A stretch of 64,000 nt of DNA, taken from positions 80,943 to 144,942 of the forward strand of contig NZ_JAKGTI010000003.1 in assembly GCF_021568695.1 (NCBI RefSeq), written 5' to 3'. This document shows positions 16,705 through 26,453 of the stretch, in pieces. A model generated the notes under the pieces. It had not been told where the DNA came from and searched no databases. It was given only the letters and a program-made list of their open reading frames with translations. The stretch comes from Maritalea mediterranea (GTDB taxonomy: Bacteria > Pseudomonadota > Alphaproteobacteria > Rhizobiales > Devosiaceae). The translations under genes were made by a program, and so were the position numbers. Positions within the stretch are counted from its first letter, which is position 1; each line of letters begins with the position of its first letter.

Positions 16705-16719
16705 ATATACACTGTATAT
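16705..16719. promoter_or_regulatory. TetR operator candidate 2
   Basis: ATATACACTGTATAT carries the same ATATAC/GTATAT arms as the first site, 35 bp away centre to centre. The two 15-mers are exact reverse complements of each other, which strongly suggests specific protein binding. Confidence 0.75.
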
Positions 16720-16750
16720 ATATCGACTTTTGTCAGCTATTGGAGACGTC

Positions 16751-17137
16751 ATGTCTGTTTCGGAAAAAATTTCAACTTTGTGGATTGTGGTTATGTTCAA
16801 CATGGCGTTTGCCGACATACTGTCCTTCATCAGCCCGGGATTTTTGGCCCAGGTGTCCGCCGGGGTTATAGAGGGTGTGGAGATCACGCCAATGTTTATT
16901 CTCTTGGCGGCCGTGTTGATCGAGATCGCCATTGTGATGATCTTTTTATCGCGCGCCCTCTCGCGCAAGGCCAATCGCATTGCGAATTTCGGGGCGGTGG
17001 CCATCACCATTCTATTTGTCGTGGGCGGCGGTTCGCTGAAACCACATTATATCTTCTTTGGCTCTATTGAAGTGTTGGCCATGCTCTATATCGCCTATCT
17101 GGCGTGGACGTGGCCGGAAGATCGGGCACATGCCTAG
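16751..17137 (+). CDS. Small membrane protein, DUF6326-like
   Basis: A 128-residue integral membrane protein with four hydrophobic segments (LWIVVMFNMAFADILSFI; MFILLAAVLIEIAIVMIFL; NFGAVAITILFVVGGG; YIFFGSIEVLAMLYIAYLAW). It resembles the DUF6326 family from memory; function unknown. ATG at 16751 has GGAG 5 nt upstream. It lies downstream of two TetR operators, so it is the probable target of the divergent regulator. It ends at a strong terminator. Confidence 0.75.
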   Translation: MSVSEKISTLWIVVMFNMAFADILSFISPGFLAQVSAGVIEGVEITPMFILLAAVLIEIAIVMIFLSRALSRKANRIANFGAVAITILFVVGGGSLKPHYIFFGSIEVLAMLYIAYLAWTWPEDRAHA

Positions 17138-17141
17138 ACAA

Positions 17142-17174
17142 AAAGCCCGCAGCAAAGGCTGCGGGCTTTGTTTT
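17142..17174. terminator. Bidirectional terminator
   Basis: Arms AAAGCCCGCAGC (17142-17153) and GCTGCGGGCTTT (17158-17169) form a perfect 12-bp stem with an AAAG loop, followed by GTTTT. It separates the DUF6326-like gene from the convergent M42 gene. Confidence 0.88.
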
Positions 17175-17189
17175 CCACGATGGAACGAT

Positions 17190-18236
17190 TTAGTGGGCGG
17201 CCAAATAGGTGGCCAAAATATCGCGTGCAGCGCCGAGATCGGTTTTGTCGATCATTTCGGTCACGGTGTGCACATAGCGGGTACCCACCACAATGCCGAT
17301 GGCTTTGGCACCAGCGGCCGCCTGTTGCGCGGCCGCACCGTCTTGTCCGCCACGGGCCAAAATGGTGCGCTGGTAAGGGATCTTGTTCTTTTCCGCCAGC
17401 TCTTCCATTTCGCGCACCAGGCCGATGTCGGCGATAAAGCTGGAATCTTTCACGTGGAGGCCAACGCCCTTGCCCTGCACGGTCACGCGCTGATGCTCGG
17501 GCACACCCGGTGTGTCGCAGGCGAGGGTCACGTCAATGCCGATGCCGATATCCGGCTTTACAGCGTAGGCGGCTGTACGGGCGCCACGCAAGCCAACTTC
17601 TTCCTGAGTGGTAAAACCGACATGAATTTCACATTCATGCTCGCCGCCATCTTCCACCAGCTTGCGGATGGATTCGATGCCCAACCAGCAGGCCACGCGG
17701 TTATCGAGCGCTTTGGACACCACCTTGTCTTCCAGATCGAGCAACGGCTCGTCCATCACAATATAGTCGCCAACTTTCACCTTATCTTTTGTTTTCTCGC
17801 CCATACCGAGATCAACAAAAAACTCAGAAATGCCAGGCACCTTTTTCGCGTCGCCCGGCTCTTGAATGTGAATCGGTTTGCCGCCCGGGTTCATCACGCC
17901 CTTATAGTCGCCATTGTCGGTACACACCAGAACGCGGCGGGAGAACAGGTTGCGTGGATCAAAGCCACCCACGGGGTCAATATAGATATGGCCCTTGTCG
18001 CTGATGTGCGAAACCAAAAAACCAATCTCGTCCATATGGCACAAAAGCATCACTTTTTTGGGCGTGCCGCTGGTCTTTTTGGTCGGGTTGCGTTTGCACA
18101 AGAGTGAACCCATCGCATCAACAGTCACTTCGTCAAAAAGACCTTCGATCTCTTTTTTGATGACGTCACGAATTCGGTCTTCACGTCCTGGAACGCCAGG
18201 GGTTTCACACAAGCGCTTTAACAATTCAATGTTCAT
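17190..18236 (-). CDS. M42-family metallopeptidase (glutamyl aminopeptidase/endoglucanase-like)
   Basis: A cytoplasmic di-metal aminopeptidase of 348 residues. Metal-site motifs are VMLLCHMDEIGFLV (His), SKALDNRVACWLG (bridging Asp), FTTQEEVGLRGARTAA (general base and ligand Glu) and GIGIDVTLACDTPG (Asp). The C-terminal GIVVGTRYVHTVTEMI holds the last His. These fit the M42 (FrvX/YsdC, tetrahedral aminopeptidase) family rather than M20. It probably trims peptides; no operon partner is present. Confidence 0.9.
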   Translation of the reverse strand: MNIELLKRLCETPGVPGREDRIRDVIKKEIEGLFDEVTVDAMGSLLCKRNPTKKTSGTPKKVMLLCHMDEIGFLVSHISDKGHIYIDPVGGFDPRNLFSRRVLVCTDNGDYKGVMNPGGKPIHIQEPGDAKKVPGISEFFVDLGMGEKTKDKVKVGDYIVMDEPLLDLEDKVVSKALDNRVACWLGIESIRKLVEDGGEHECEIHVGFTTQEEVGLRGARTAAYAVKPDIGIGIDVTLACDTPGVPEHQRVTVQGKGVGLHVKDSSFIADIGLVREMEELAEKNKIPYQRTILARGGQDGAAAQQAAAGAKAIGIVVGTRYVHTVTEMIDKTDLGAARDILATYLAAH

Positions 18237-18330
18237 AAATTATCCCTTGGTTATCGCGTTTCGTTGTTGCTCGAAACTTTGATGTCTAAACTAACTTTTT
18301 TTGCCACAAACTCAAGCAGATCGCTGCATT

Positions 18331-19344
18331 TTAATATGAAATATCGAACTGCAATATCATGCTGCGCTGCCATCCATTGAAATTGTCGTCGGACATTAGC
18401 GTGAGTCGAGGTAAATTGGTCGGACCAATACTTACCGCAAGTCCCTCCATATTGTCCACGGCTGTGCCGCCCGCGGCGAGTATATTTTCGCCCTTAAGGC
18501 GCGCGCCGGGTTTGATCTGGTTTCCATCGATCAGTTCAAGTCGCATGGTGAAACCTGTCAAACCGATATTGCGTTTGAGAATGACCAGATCTCCATTGGG
18601 CAGAAATGCACAAGCGGTGGGTCGGAATCCCCCATCACGCATAAGGGCAAGTTCACCGCGGTCTTTGTTGCCTTTCAGCCAAGCGGCATGATCGCCGCCT
18701 TCGGACTTTATATTTTCCGTCAACATCAAGGTGGAGCCAGCGACAGGGGAAGTGGGGGGCGCAATGCACAGGGCTTCAAGCGAGCCATTATGCCGGTTGC
18801 GCCGCAACCAATCGGGGATGCCGACATCGCGCGCCGCGCCTTGTGGCCATCCATTTTCCAACTCAAAATCGGCAACGCGCGTCAGATGCTCAAAGCCCAC
18901 CCGAACCGCGCTTGGCACCCCGTCGCGGAAAATGGTTTCGATGCTTTCAGAGTCACGTGAAAATTTGGTGGGCAGATCATCGCCCTTTGAGTTTTTGATC
19001 GGGTGGAGGGCAAGCTCATCCACATCCATCAAGTTGCCGTCCGGATCATAAAGCAACCTGCCATTCAAAAAATGGCCCCGGTCAGTGACCGCAGCAAATT
19101 TGCCCTTTTCGGATGTGAGGGTTATGCCGGAAAAGCCGCCAAATTCTTCGTGATCATGGCGCAGCACGAGGCCGCCACGCCAAATTAGTTTGCCGATTTT
19201 GTCGCCGAGAATGCGGCCTTGAAAGCGATCAATCACCTGTATATCGGCCCGAAGGGGCTCGGCCTGCGCAGGGAGCAGGCCCGCGGCGACAACGCCACAG
19301 ACCAAGGCCAGATGGCACAGCAGCTTAGCGGCGGCGCGATGCAC
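18331..19344 (-). CDS. Esterase-like activity of phytase family protein, exported
   Basis: A 337-residue protein with an N-terminal signal peptide ([21 protein letters not shown]). The mature part carries features of the phytase-like esterase domain: [40 protein letters not shown], and near the C-terminus [10 protein letters not shown] and [17 protein letters not shown], suggestive of a beta-propeller with metal-binding acids. GTG at 19344 is chosen because it begins a proper signal peptide. It overlaps the end of cobT by 20 bp, so it is probably translated from the cobT mRNA. Substrate unknown. Confidence 0.82.
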   Translation of the reverse strand: MHRAAAKLLCHLALVCGVVAAGLLPAQAEPLRADIQVIDRFQGRILGDKIGKLIWRGGLVLRHDHEEFGGFSGITLTSEKGKFAAVTDRGHFLNGRLLYDPDGNLMDVDELALHPIKNSKGDDLPTKFSRDSESIETIFRDGVPSAVRVGFEHLTRVADFELENGWPQGAARDVGIPDWLRRNRHNGSLEALCIAPPTSPVAGSTLMLTENIKSEGGDHAAWLKGNKDRGELALMRDGGFRPTACAFLPNGDLVILKRNIGLTGFTMRLELIDGNQIKPGARLKGENILAAGGTAVDNMEGLAVSIGPTNLPRLTLMSDDNFNGWQRSMILQFDISY

Positions 19345-21214
19345 GGGCTTTTGATGGAGGTTCTTCGTCGAACAAATCGGCCAGATTGTCGGTAAGCGCA
19401 CCGGCCAATTCTTCCGCATCGAGCAGGGTGACTGCCCGGCGATAATAGCGCGTAACATCGTGGCCGATGCCAATGGCCACCAATTGAACAGGCGAGCGTG
19501 TTTCGATATCTTCAATGACAAACCGCAAATGCTTTTCCAGATAGTTGCCCGGATTGACAGACTGGGTGCTGTCATCCACCGGGGCACCATCGGAAATCAC
19601 CATCAATATGCGGCGATTTTCGGGCCGGGACAAAATTCGTTTGTGCGCCCATTGCAGGGCTTCACCGTCGATGTTTTCTTTCAACAGCCCTTCGCGCATC
19701 ATCAGGCCAAGATTGTCCTTGGCGTGGCGCCAGGGCTCATCCGCAGCCTTATAAACAATGTGGCGAATATCATTGACCCGACCAGGGTTGGCGGGGCGAC
19801 CGGCCTGCATCCAGGCTTCGCGTGATTTGCCGCCTTTCCAGGCGCGGGTGGTGAAGCCCAAAATCTCAACTTTTACGCCGCAGCGTTCCAGCGTGCGGGC
19901 AAGAATGTCGCCACAAATGGCAGCAATGGTGATCGGACGGCCGCGCATAGAGCCGGAATTGTCCAGCAACAGGGTCACCACTGTGTCGCGGAAATCGGTA
20001 TCTTTTTCCATTTTGAACGACAGCGGCTGCAACGGGTCGGTCACCACGCGGGTGATACGGGAGGTGTCCAACAGCCCCTCTTCCAGATCAAATTCCCAAG
20101 AGCGGTTTTGCTGCGCCATCAGGCGGCGTTGTAATTTGTTGGCCAGCCGCGCCACAGCGCCGGTCAGGCTTTCCAATTGCTTGTCCAAAAGGGCACGCAA
20201 TTGCGCCAACTCTTCCGGGGGGCACAGTTCGGCGGCGCTCACCACCTCGTCAAATTTTGTGGTGAACATCTTATATTCCGGCATATTGCGGAATTGATCC
20301 GGAATATCGTTCTGCGGCGGGGTGTTGGCGGCGTCATCACCCTGTTCCACCGGAGCTTCCTGCTCCTCGGTTTCCTCAAGGCTGGCTTCCTGACCTTCGG
20401 TCTCGCCCTTTTCCTCAGTGTCACCGGGCGCCTGTTCGGCGTCCATTTCCATTTCGTCCTGATCGGCTGACCCATCTTGCTTGTCGGCGTTCTCATCAGG
20501 CGCATTTTGCGGATCGGCGTCTTCGCCGCTGTCGTCCTCGTCCCCGTCCAGATCGGTGGGGTCGGCGTCAATCATCATGTCGAGATTGCGCAGGGCGTTG
20601 CGGGTCAGTTTGGAAAATTCCACCTGATCGTCAAGATAATCGCTCAGATCATCCAGGCTGTCGCCCACTTTTTCTTCAATTGTGTCGCGCCAAAACTCCA
20701 CCAGCTTTTCGCCGGATGGGGGCACCTTCAGGCCAGACAGTTTTTCGCGCAACACCAGCCCCATGGCCTCGGCCAAGGGTGCATCGGCAATGTCCTTGAT
20801 GTTGGAATAGTTGGCGCGGAACATTTTGTCTTCCAGCATGGCGGACAAATTGTCCTTCATACCGGGCAGTCGCTCCATGCCAAGCGCTTCCACCCGCACC
20901 TGCTCTAGTGCATCAAACACTGCGCGGGCCTCTGGGTCCTGCGGGGCATAGCGATTGTGTTTTTTGGTGTCGTGGGCTGCAAGGCGCATAGACATGGCGT
21001 CACCTTGGCCGCGCGCGATGGCAATATCTTCAGCTTTGGGCACGCGCGGCAGATTGGCCAGCCGCGCCTTGTCTTTGGTCAAAAGCGGTCGGTCGGAGGT
21101 GAAGGCCACCTCCAATTCGCGCTCGCCAGAGACCGTGCGTACCGTGGCGCCGATCGCATTTTTAAGCGTGGCGGTGGGGTCGGCCCGGTTTTGCTTTTTG
21201 CCGCTTAAAGACAT
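19325..21214 (-). CDS. cobT: Cobaltochelatase subunit CobT
   Basis: A 629-residue subunit of the aerobic cobaltochelatase CobNST, which inserts cobalt into hydrogenobyrinic acid a,c-diamide in vitamin B12 synthesis. The middle (about 215-300) is extremely acidic. The C-terminal part is a von Willebrand A domain with MIDAS motif [10 protein letters not shown], followed by [15 protein letters not shown]. It is partnered with CobS 17 bp upstream; together they form the AAA+ motor. CobN is not in this window. Confidence 0.95.
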   Translation of the reverse strand: MSLSGKKQNRADPTATLKNAIGATVRTVSGERELEVAFTSDRPLLTKDKARLANLPRVPKAEDIAIARGQGDAMSMRLAAHDTKKHNRYAPQDPEARAVFDALEQVRVEALGMERLPGMKDNLSAMLEDKMFRANYSNIKDIADAPLAEAMGLVLREKLSGLKVPPSGEKLVEFWRDTIEEKVGDSLDDLSDYLDDQVEFSKLTRNALRNLDMMIDADPTDLDGDEDDSGEDADPQNAPDENADKQDGSADQDEMEMDAEQAPGDTEEKGETEGQEASLEETEEQEAPVEQGDDAANTPPQNDIPDQFRNMPEYKMFTTKFDEVVSAAELCPPEELAQLRALLDKQLESLTGAVARLANKLQRRLMAQQNRSWEFDLEEGLLDTSRITRVVTDPLQPLSFKMEKDTDFRDTVVTLLLDNSGSMRGRPITIAAICGDILARTLERCGVKVEILGFTTRAWKGGKSREAWMQAGRPANPGRVNDIRHIVYKAADEPWRHAKDNLGLMMREGLLKENIDGEALQWAHKRILSRPENRRILMVISDGAPVDDSTQSVNPGNYLEKHLRFVIEDIETRSPVQLVAIGIGHDVTRYYRRAVTLLDAEELAGALTDNLADLFDEEPPSKARASRRR

Positions 21215-21231
21215 GGTGCCTCTTTGACGTG

Positions 21232-22212
21232 TTAGGCGCTCAAGGCGATGTTGGCCGCAGACTCAGGCAAATCGGTGCCAAACACACGTTGATAGAATTC
21301 TGCCACAACCGGGCGCTCCAGCTCATCACATTTGTTGAGGAATGTGAGGCGGAAGGCAAAACCGATATCGCCGAAAATCTGGGTGTTTTCCGCCCAGGTG
21401 ATCACGGTCCGCGGGCTCATGACAGTGGACAGATCGCCATTGATGAAGGCCTGCCGGGTCATGTCGGCCAAGCGCACCATGTTGGAGACGGTTTTCTCGC
21501 CTTCTTCATTTTGGAACTGTTTGGCCTTGGCCAAGACAATGCCCACTTCTTTATCATGCGGCAGATAGTTCAGCGTGGTCACCAAAGACCAGCGGTCCAT
21601 CTGGCCCTGGTTGATCTGCTGGGTGCCGTGATAAAGCCCGGAGGTGTCGCCCAGGCCAATGGTGTTGGTGGTGGCGAACAGGCGGAAGGCGGGGTGCGGT
21701 TCGATCACTTTGTTTTGGTCCAAAAGGGTCAGGCGACCAGACACTTCCAGCACCCGCTGGATCACAAACATCACGTCGGGACGGCCGGCATCATATTCGT
21801 CAAACACAATGGCCACATTGTTTTTCAAAGCCCACGGCAAAATGCCGTCGCGGAATTCTGTGACCTGCTTGCCGTCCTGCAATACGATGGCGTCTTTACC
21901 CACCAGGTCGATCCGGCTCACATGGCTATCGAGGTTTACCCGCACCAAAGGCCAGTTCAGTCGCGCGGCAACTTGCTCAATGTGGGTGGATTTACCTGTG
22001 CCGTGATAGCCTTGCACCATCACACGGCGGTTATGTTCAAACCCGGCCAGAATGGCCAATGTGGTGGCCTTGTCGAACAAATAGTCCGGGTCAAGCGGCG
22101 GCACATGTTCGGTGCGCTCTTTGTAGCCCTTCACCACAAGGTCGGTATCAATGCCGAATGTCTCGCGAACATTATATTCAGTATCTGGCAATGGAGCGGT
22201 TTGTTCAGTCAT
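21232..22212 (-). CDS. cobS: Cobaltochelatase subunit CobS
   Basis: AAA+ ATPase subunit of cobaltochelatase, 326 residues. Walker A is [10 protein letters not shown], Walker B is [14 protein letters not shown], and sensor-type residues follow in [23 protein letters not shown] at 22212 starts the typical N-terminus ([20 protein letters not shown]) with AAGG 8 nt upstream; the in-frame ATG at 22266 is less likely. It is directly upstream of cobT and downstream of a J-domain gene, a conserved order in Hyphomicrobiales as I recall it. Confidence 0.95.
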   Translation of the reverse strand: MTEQTAPLPDTEYNVRETFGIDTDLVVKGYKERTEHVPPLDPDYLFDKATTLAILAGFEHNRRVMVQGYHGTGKSTHIEQVAARLNWPLVRVNLDSHVSRIDLVGKDAIVLQDGKQVTEFRDGILPWALKNNVAIVFDEYDAGRPDVMFVIQRVLEVSGRLTLLDQNKVIEPHPAFRLFATTNTIGLGDTSGLYHGTQQINQGQMDRWSLVTTLNYLPHDKEVGIVLAKAKQFQNEEGEKTVSNMVRLADMTRQAFINGDLSTVMSPRTVITWAENTQIFGDIGFAFRLTFLNKCDELERPVVAEFYQRVFGTDLPESAANIALSA

Positions 22213-22344
22213 AGCGAATGCCTTGATTTCATCATATAGGGTCTGGATCTGGCCGGTGCGCAGCACAGTGCCAATAATGGCAGGTAAGAATTTGTCGTGA
22301 TTTCTATAACAGTAAAATGTGGCGCACCCAAGGGGGGAACGTGA

Positions 22345-22965
22345 TTAAACGAACCCCTTGGCTTTGAGGTGGTTGTAGGCGGTGATGATGTTGCGCAAAC
22401 GCTCTTCTGAGCTTTTGTCGCCCCCATTAATGTCGGGGTGGTGCTTCTTCACCAATTCCTTGTAGGCCACCTTGATGGTTTCGGCCCCGTCTGTCGGGGT
22501 GACGCCCAGCATTTCAAGCGCCTTGCGGTCCGCTTCCAAAATCTTGCGGCTGGCTGAGCGATTTGGCCCGCCAGATCCACCCTGCATGCGGGCATAGCGC
22601 GCGAACACATTAGATGGGTCGTGGCGCTTTTTCTTTTTGGTACGGGGGGGCAAATCGCTGGCGCTTTTGGGCGCCGGGCCACCGCCGCGCACGTCCCAAG
22701 TGGGGCGTCCGCCGGAGCGGTCGGTCATCACGTCTTTGATTTCGTCTTCGCCCAGATCAGAGAAAAAGTCGTAATTCTTGTTATATTCGCGCACATGGGC
22801 CAGACAAAACTGGTGATGGCCTGGCGTGTTCGGGCCTTTGGGCGCCTTATGGGTGCCGGGTTCCTCACAACCTTTCCATGCGCAACGTGGGGAATCATCT
22901 TCTGGCTTGGCAGCAGAAGAGGCTCTTTTTTTAACACGAATTTTATCGAACAGCTTGGATTGCAA
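22345..22965 (-). CDS. J-domain protein upstream of cobST
   Basis: A 206-residue protein with a C-terminal J domain (about 145-206) containing the HPD motif in VKKHHPDINGGDKSSEERL, which stimulates Hsp70 ATPases. The N-terminal part holds CAWKGCEEPGTHKAPKGPN and HHQFCLAHVREYNKNYDFF, a likely Cys/His zinc site. The only possible start in this frame is TTG at 22965, because a stop codon lies four codons upstream. It is divergent from bolA with 69 bp between. Confidence 0.87.
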   Translation of the reverse strand: MQSKLFDKIRVKKRASSAAKPEDDSPRCAWKGCEEPGTHKAPKGPNTPGHHQFCLAHVREYNKNYDFFSDLGEDEIKDVMTDRSGGRPTWDVRGGGPAPKSASDLPPRTKKKKRHDPSNVFARYARMQGGSGGPNRSASRKILEADRKALEMLGVTPTDGAETIKVAYKELVKKHHPDINGGDKSSEERLRNIITAYNHLKAKGFV

Positions 22966-23034
22966 TTTCTCAGCTCAATTGGTTTATGAAGGGGCAACCC
23001 TTTTAGCGCAAAAACGGAAAAGAGAAAAACCCCT

Positions 23035-23292
23035 ATGTTGGTAAAAGATGCGATTATTTCGAAATTAAATGCGGCATTTGCGCCCCATCACCTCGAAGTG
23101 ATCGACGAATCTGAACTTCACCGCGGCCATGGCGGCTGGCGCGAAGGTGGCGAAACCCATTTTCGTGTGGTCATTTCCGCCCAAAGTCTGGCAGATAAGA
23201 GCCGGGTCGAACAGCACCGCGCCATCAATGATTGTTTGGCAGAAGAGCTGGCCGACCGGGTGCATGCTCTGGTGATCAAGGTCAAGAACTAA
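23035..23292 (+). CDS. BolA-family protein
   Basis: An 85-residue BolA-fold protein. The signature region is HLEVIDESELHRGH, then THFRVVISAQSLADKSRVEQ, then HRAINDCLAEELADRVHALV. The conserved His in HRAIND is the residue BolA proteins use with monothiol glutaredoxins to hold a 2Fe-2S cluster. By family it acts in iron-sulphur handling or cell-shape and stress regulation. It is divergent from the J-domain gene and convergent with the CorC-like gene. Confidence 0.92.
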   Translation: MLVKDAIISKLNAAFAPHHLEVIDESELHRGHGGWREGGETHFRVVISAQSLADKSRVEQHRAINDCLAEELADRVHALVIKVKN

Positions 23293-23297
23293 CCCGG

Positions 23298-23327
23298 CAT
23301 TACGGAATGATTTTGATTTCCGTAATG
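23298..23327. terminator. Hairpin between convergent bolA and CorC-like genes
   Basis: CATTACGGAA (23298-23307) and TTCCGTAATG (23318-23327) form a perfect 10-bp stem with a 10-nt loop. It starts 6 bp after the bolA stop and covers the stop codon and last codons of the CorC-like gene. With no clear T-run it is a modest terminator candidate. Confidence 0.5.
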
Positions 23328-24568
23328 CGGTTACGTTCCTTTTTCAGCACCTTAAAGCGGAACCCATGGAAGGTGAACACCTGGTTCACTTCCGGGATCA
23401 TTTTGGCTTCTTCCACAATCAGCCCGGCGATGGTGTTGGCATCTTCGTCAGGCAAATGCCAATCCAGCGTTCGATTCAAATCACGGATCGGCACCGAACC
23501 GTCGACAATATAGCTGCCATCGGGCTGCTTTTGTGCCCCTTCCATGATCTCGTCATGCTCGTCGGCAATTTCGCCGACAATTTCTTCCAAAATGTCCTCA
23601 AGGGTCAGCAGGCCTTCCACTTCGCCATATTCGTCCACGATCATGGCAATATGGGCTTTTTCGCGCAAAAAGGCGTTCAGCTGGGCCTGCACCGGGGTGG
23701 TGTCGGGCACGAACCACGGCTTGGAGACGATCTTGGAAAAGTTGAGCTTTTCCACGTCCCCACCGGCACGGAACAGGGCGCGCAGCAAATCTTTGGCATG
23801 CACAATCCCTACAATATTGTCCTGATCGCCCCGCCACAGGGGAATCCGTGTGTAAGGGCTTTCCAAAATTTCCTGCACCAATTGTTCTTTCGGCAAGTCG
23901 GCATCAAAGGCCAGCATTTTGGTGCGGTGCACCATCACGTCAGACACTTCCAATTCACTTAGGTCGAGAATGCCGCCCAGCATGTCGCGATCATTTTTGA
24001 TCACTTCACCCTCGCGGTGCAGCAAATCCACGGTGCCGCGCAGTTCATCGTGACCGGTCAGGCCATATTCGTCGTCTTCCGAGCGGGCACCCAATAGGCG
24101 CAACAACATATTGACCAGCTTTTGGATCGCATAAGTGATGGGGGCAAATACCACGACAACCGGGCGCACAAAGCGACCCACACCCACTGCGAACTCATCC
24201 GGCTTGGAAATCGCCCACGTTTTAGGCAGCACCTCTGAAAAGATTACCACCATCATGGTCATCACCAAGGTGGCGTAAATCACGCCGGTATCGCCAAACA
24301 GTGAGATCAACACGCTGGTGGCCAGGGAAGAGGCGAGAATGTTGACCAGATTGTTGCCCAACAGAAGGGCCCCGATCAGCCGTTCTTTATCGGCGATTAG
24401 GCTTTCCACGATGGACGCGCCATTTTTGCCCGCCTTTACCCAATGGTGGATGCGTGCGCGGCTCGCCGCAGTCAACGCGGTTTCCGAGCCGGAGAAAAAG
24501 CCAGACAGCGCCAGCAGCACAATGATGGCGCCAACAGAGATCCAGAAGCTGAGGGTTAATTCGGTCAT
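23300..24568 (-). CDS. CorC/HlyC-family membrane protein (CNNM-CBS-CorC_HlyC)
   Basis: A 422-residue protein. The N-terminal part is a DUF21/CNNM domain with about four membrane segments (WISVGAIIVLLALSGFFSGS; LVNILASSLATSVLISLFG). Two CBS domains follow (VSDVMVHRTKMLAF onward; YGEVEGLLTLEDILEEIVGE), and the end is a CorC_HlyC domain (IRDLNRTLDW, ANTIAGLIVEEAKMIPEVNQ). The family is linked to magnesium or cobalt export; the older name hemolysin is misleading. Its start overlaps the aroB stop by 4 bp, so it is the last gene of the aroK-aroB operon. Confidence 0.92.
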   Translation of the reverse strand: MTELTLSFWISVGAIIVLLALSGFFSGSETALTAASRARIHHWVKAGKNGASIVESLIADKERLIGALLLGNNLVNILASSLATSVLISLFGDTGVIYATLVMTMMVVIFSEVLPKTWAISKPDEFAVGVGRFVRPVVVVFAPITYAIQKLVNMLLRLLGARSEDDEYGLTGHDELRGTVDLLHREGEVIKNDRDMLGGILDLSELEVSDVMVHRTKMLAFDADLPKEQLVQEILESPYTRIPLWRGDQDNIVGIVHAKDLLRALFRAGGDVEKLNFSKIVSKPWFVPDTTPVQAQLNAFLREKAHIAMIVDEYGEVEGLLTLEDILEEIVGEIADEHDEIMEGAQKQPDGSYIVDGSVPIRDLNRTLDWHLPDEDANTIAGLIVEEAKMIPEVNQVFTFHGFRFKVLKKERNRITEIKIIP

Positions 24569-25692
24569 TTTTGCCGTTCTTTGTTTAAGAATTCAAACAC
24601 ATGGTCAGGATTGACATTTTGTTCAATGAAAGCTTTGCCGATACCTTTTGTCAAAATAAAGGTCAGCGCCCCGCGCGTCACCTTTTTGTCTTGGGCAATA
24701 TGGGTCAGCAACTCCTCGGTTGAGGCGAGCTCGCCGGGAATATCGCTTAATTTTGTGGGCAGACCGGCCTTTTTCAAGTGTGCTTCCACCCGCTGATCGT
24801 CTTGAGTGTTGGACAGACCAAGCTGTGTTGAGAACCGATGGGCCAATGCCATGCCAATGGCGACACCTTCGCCATGGATCAGCCGGTCGGAATAGCCCGT
24901 CGCTGCTTCAAGGGCATGGCCAAAGGTGTGCCCCAGATTGAGCAGCGCCCGCTGGCCATGTTCGCGTTCATCGGCCACCACCACGCGGGCTTTGGCGCGG
25001 CAGGCGCGGGCAATGGCTTCGGCGCGGGCCGGGCCGCCTTCAAAAATCTCAGGTTGGTTTTCCTCCAGCCAGAAGAAAAACTCTTCATCATCGATCAGGC
25101 CATATTTGACCACTTCGGCATAACCGGCGCGGAATTGCCGTGCGGGCAGGCTTTCCAAAACGCCGAGATCCGCCGCGACAAAGCGGGGCTGGTGGAACGC
25201 GCCAATCAGGTTTTTGCCATGGGGCGAGTTCACCCCGGTTTTGCCGCCCACTGAGCTGTCCACCTGGGCCAGCAGGGAGGTGGGGATTTGCACAAAATCC
25301 ATACCGCGGCGCATGATGGCGGCGGCAAAGCCGGCCAGATCGCCAATGACCCCACCGCCAAAGGCGAGAATGATATCATTACGCTCGAGCTTTTCTTTCA
25401 GCAGCGCAAAAACCACACTGTCGAGACGCGCCATGGATTTGGCGCTTTCGCCTGGCGGGATGGAGATCAAGGCATAGTCCAGCCCATTCTTGTCAAGACT
25501 GGTTTTCAAGCGAGCCCATTGCGCCTTTTCCACATTCAGATCGGTCACCACGCCAAAGCGGGCACCGGGAAATTTCTGTTTCAAGATGCCACCCAGCCGA
25601 TCCAGCACATCGGGCGCAATTTCGATATCATAGGCGCGGTCGCCCAGATCAATGGGCACGATGATGGGTTCTGGGGCGTTTTGGGTCGACAT
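24565..25692 (-). CDS. aroB: 3-dehydroquinate synthase
   Basis: Second enzyme of the shikimate pathway: converts DAHP to 3-dehydroquinate using NAD and a metal ion. The 375-residue protein shows the NAD-binding GGGVIGDLAGFAAAIMRRG, the motif QVDSSVGGKTGVNSPHGKNL, and metal ligands in GYAEVVKYGLI (Glu), NLGHTFGHALE (His) and LIHGEGVAIGMA (His). It follows aroK by 15 bp and overlaps the CorC-like gene by 4 bp. Confidence 0.97.
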   Translation of the reverse strand: MSTQNAPEPIIVPIDLGDRAYDIEIAPDVLDRLGGILKQKFPGARFGVVTDLNVEKAQWARLKTSLDKNGLDYALISIPPGESAKSMARLDSVVFALLKEKLERNDIILAFGGGVIGDLAGFAAAIMRRGMDFVQIPTSLLAQVDSSVGGKTGVNSPHGKNLIGAFHQPRFVAADLGVLESLPARQFRAGYAEVVKYGLIDDEEFFFWLEENQPEIFEGGPARAEAIARACRAKARVVVADEREHGQRALLNLGHTFGHALEAATGYSDRLIHGEGVAIGMALAHRFSTQLGLSNTQDDQRVEAHLKKAGLPTKLSDIPGELASTEELLTHIAQDKKVTRGALTFILTKGIGKAFIEQNVNPDHVFEFLNKERQK

Positions 25693-25707
25693 AGTTTTTC
25701 TCGCGCG

Positions 25708-26310
25708 TTAGGCGTTCAGATAGGCGGCTAGGGCAGTGATGGCTTTGGCCGCCACGGCTTCATGGGTGCCATCAAATGAGGTGACTTTCACATCGGCCAG
25801 AGCATAGGTCGGATTGCGTTCATCATAAAGCGCTTTCAGCGTGCCAAATGGGTCTGCCGTGCGCAGCAGCGGCCTCGTGTTGCGGCGTGAGACCCGCTCG
25901 AACAGCAAATGAATGTCTGCATCCAGCCACAGCGAAACAGCATATTTTTTGATGTTGGTGCGGGTTGCCTCATTCATGAAGGCGCCACCACCGGTGGCGA
26001 TCACCGCGTTTTTATTTTCGCTTAACAGCCTTGAAATCACCCGCACTTCCCCGGCGCGAAATTCATCTTCGCCATGGGTTTCAAAAATGTCGGGGATTGG
26101 CATGCCTGCCGCTTTTTCAATTTCATTGTCGCTGTCGATAAAGGGCCGGTTCAAATATTGCGCAATGCGGCGACCAACGGTGGACTTGCCTGCGCCCATG
26201 AGCCCGATCAGCACAATAGGTTTGCTGCCCAGCTTTTGGTTGACCAGTTTACTATTTTCACCCACATCCGTGCTGGCCAGCCCGTCGTCCACATTCATCT
26301 CCTTATTCAT
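25708..26310 (-). CDS. aroK: Shikimate kinase
   Basis: Phosphorylates shikimate with ATP. Walker A is GLMGAGKST near residue 39, the shikimate-binding region is FIDSDNEIEKAAGMPIPDIF, then IATGGGAFMN and RNTRPLLRT. About 30 extra N-terminal residues precede the kinase fold. ATG at 26310 is reported, but AAGGAG just inside it would favour a GTG at 26292; the N-terminus is therefore uncertain. It is the first gene of the aroK-aroB-CorC operon and divergent from a small membrane protein and xerD. Confidence 0.95.
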   Translation of the reverse strand: MNKEMNVDDGLASTDVGENSKLVNQKLGSKPIVLIGLMGAGKSTVGRRIAQYLNRPFIDSDNEIEKAAGMPIPDIFETHGEDEFRAGEVRVISRLLSENKNAVIATGGGAFMNEATRTNIKKYAVSLWLDADIHLLFERVSRRNTRPLLRTADPFGTLKALYDERNPTYALADVKVTSFDGTHEAVAAKAITALAAYLNA

Positions 26311-26453
26311 GCTTGCTGTTTGAAGCCATTTGTTGGGTTTAATGTCAAGCCTTGTTGTGGTGCGGTTCGGTATCGCTTTCTTGACCAGTTTGCGGGTAAT
26401 TTCTTGAAATGGCGCGTTAAATGGGCGAAAAAGAGGGGTAATGGAGGGTTCCT

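Noticed and set aside
21229..22239. Long plus-strand open frame opposite cobS
   Set aside because: It mirrors cobS almost exactly, and CobS has clear Walker motifs; the frame is a codon-bias shadow.
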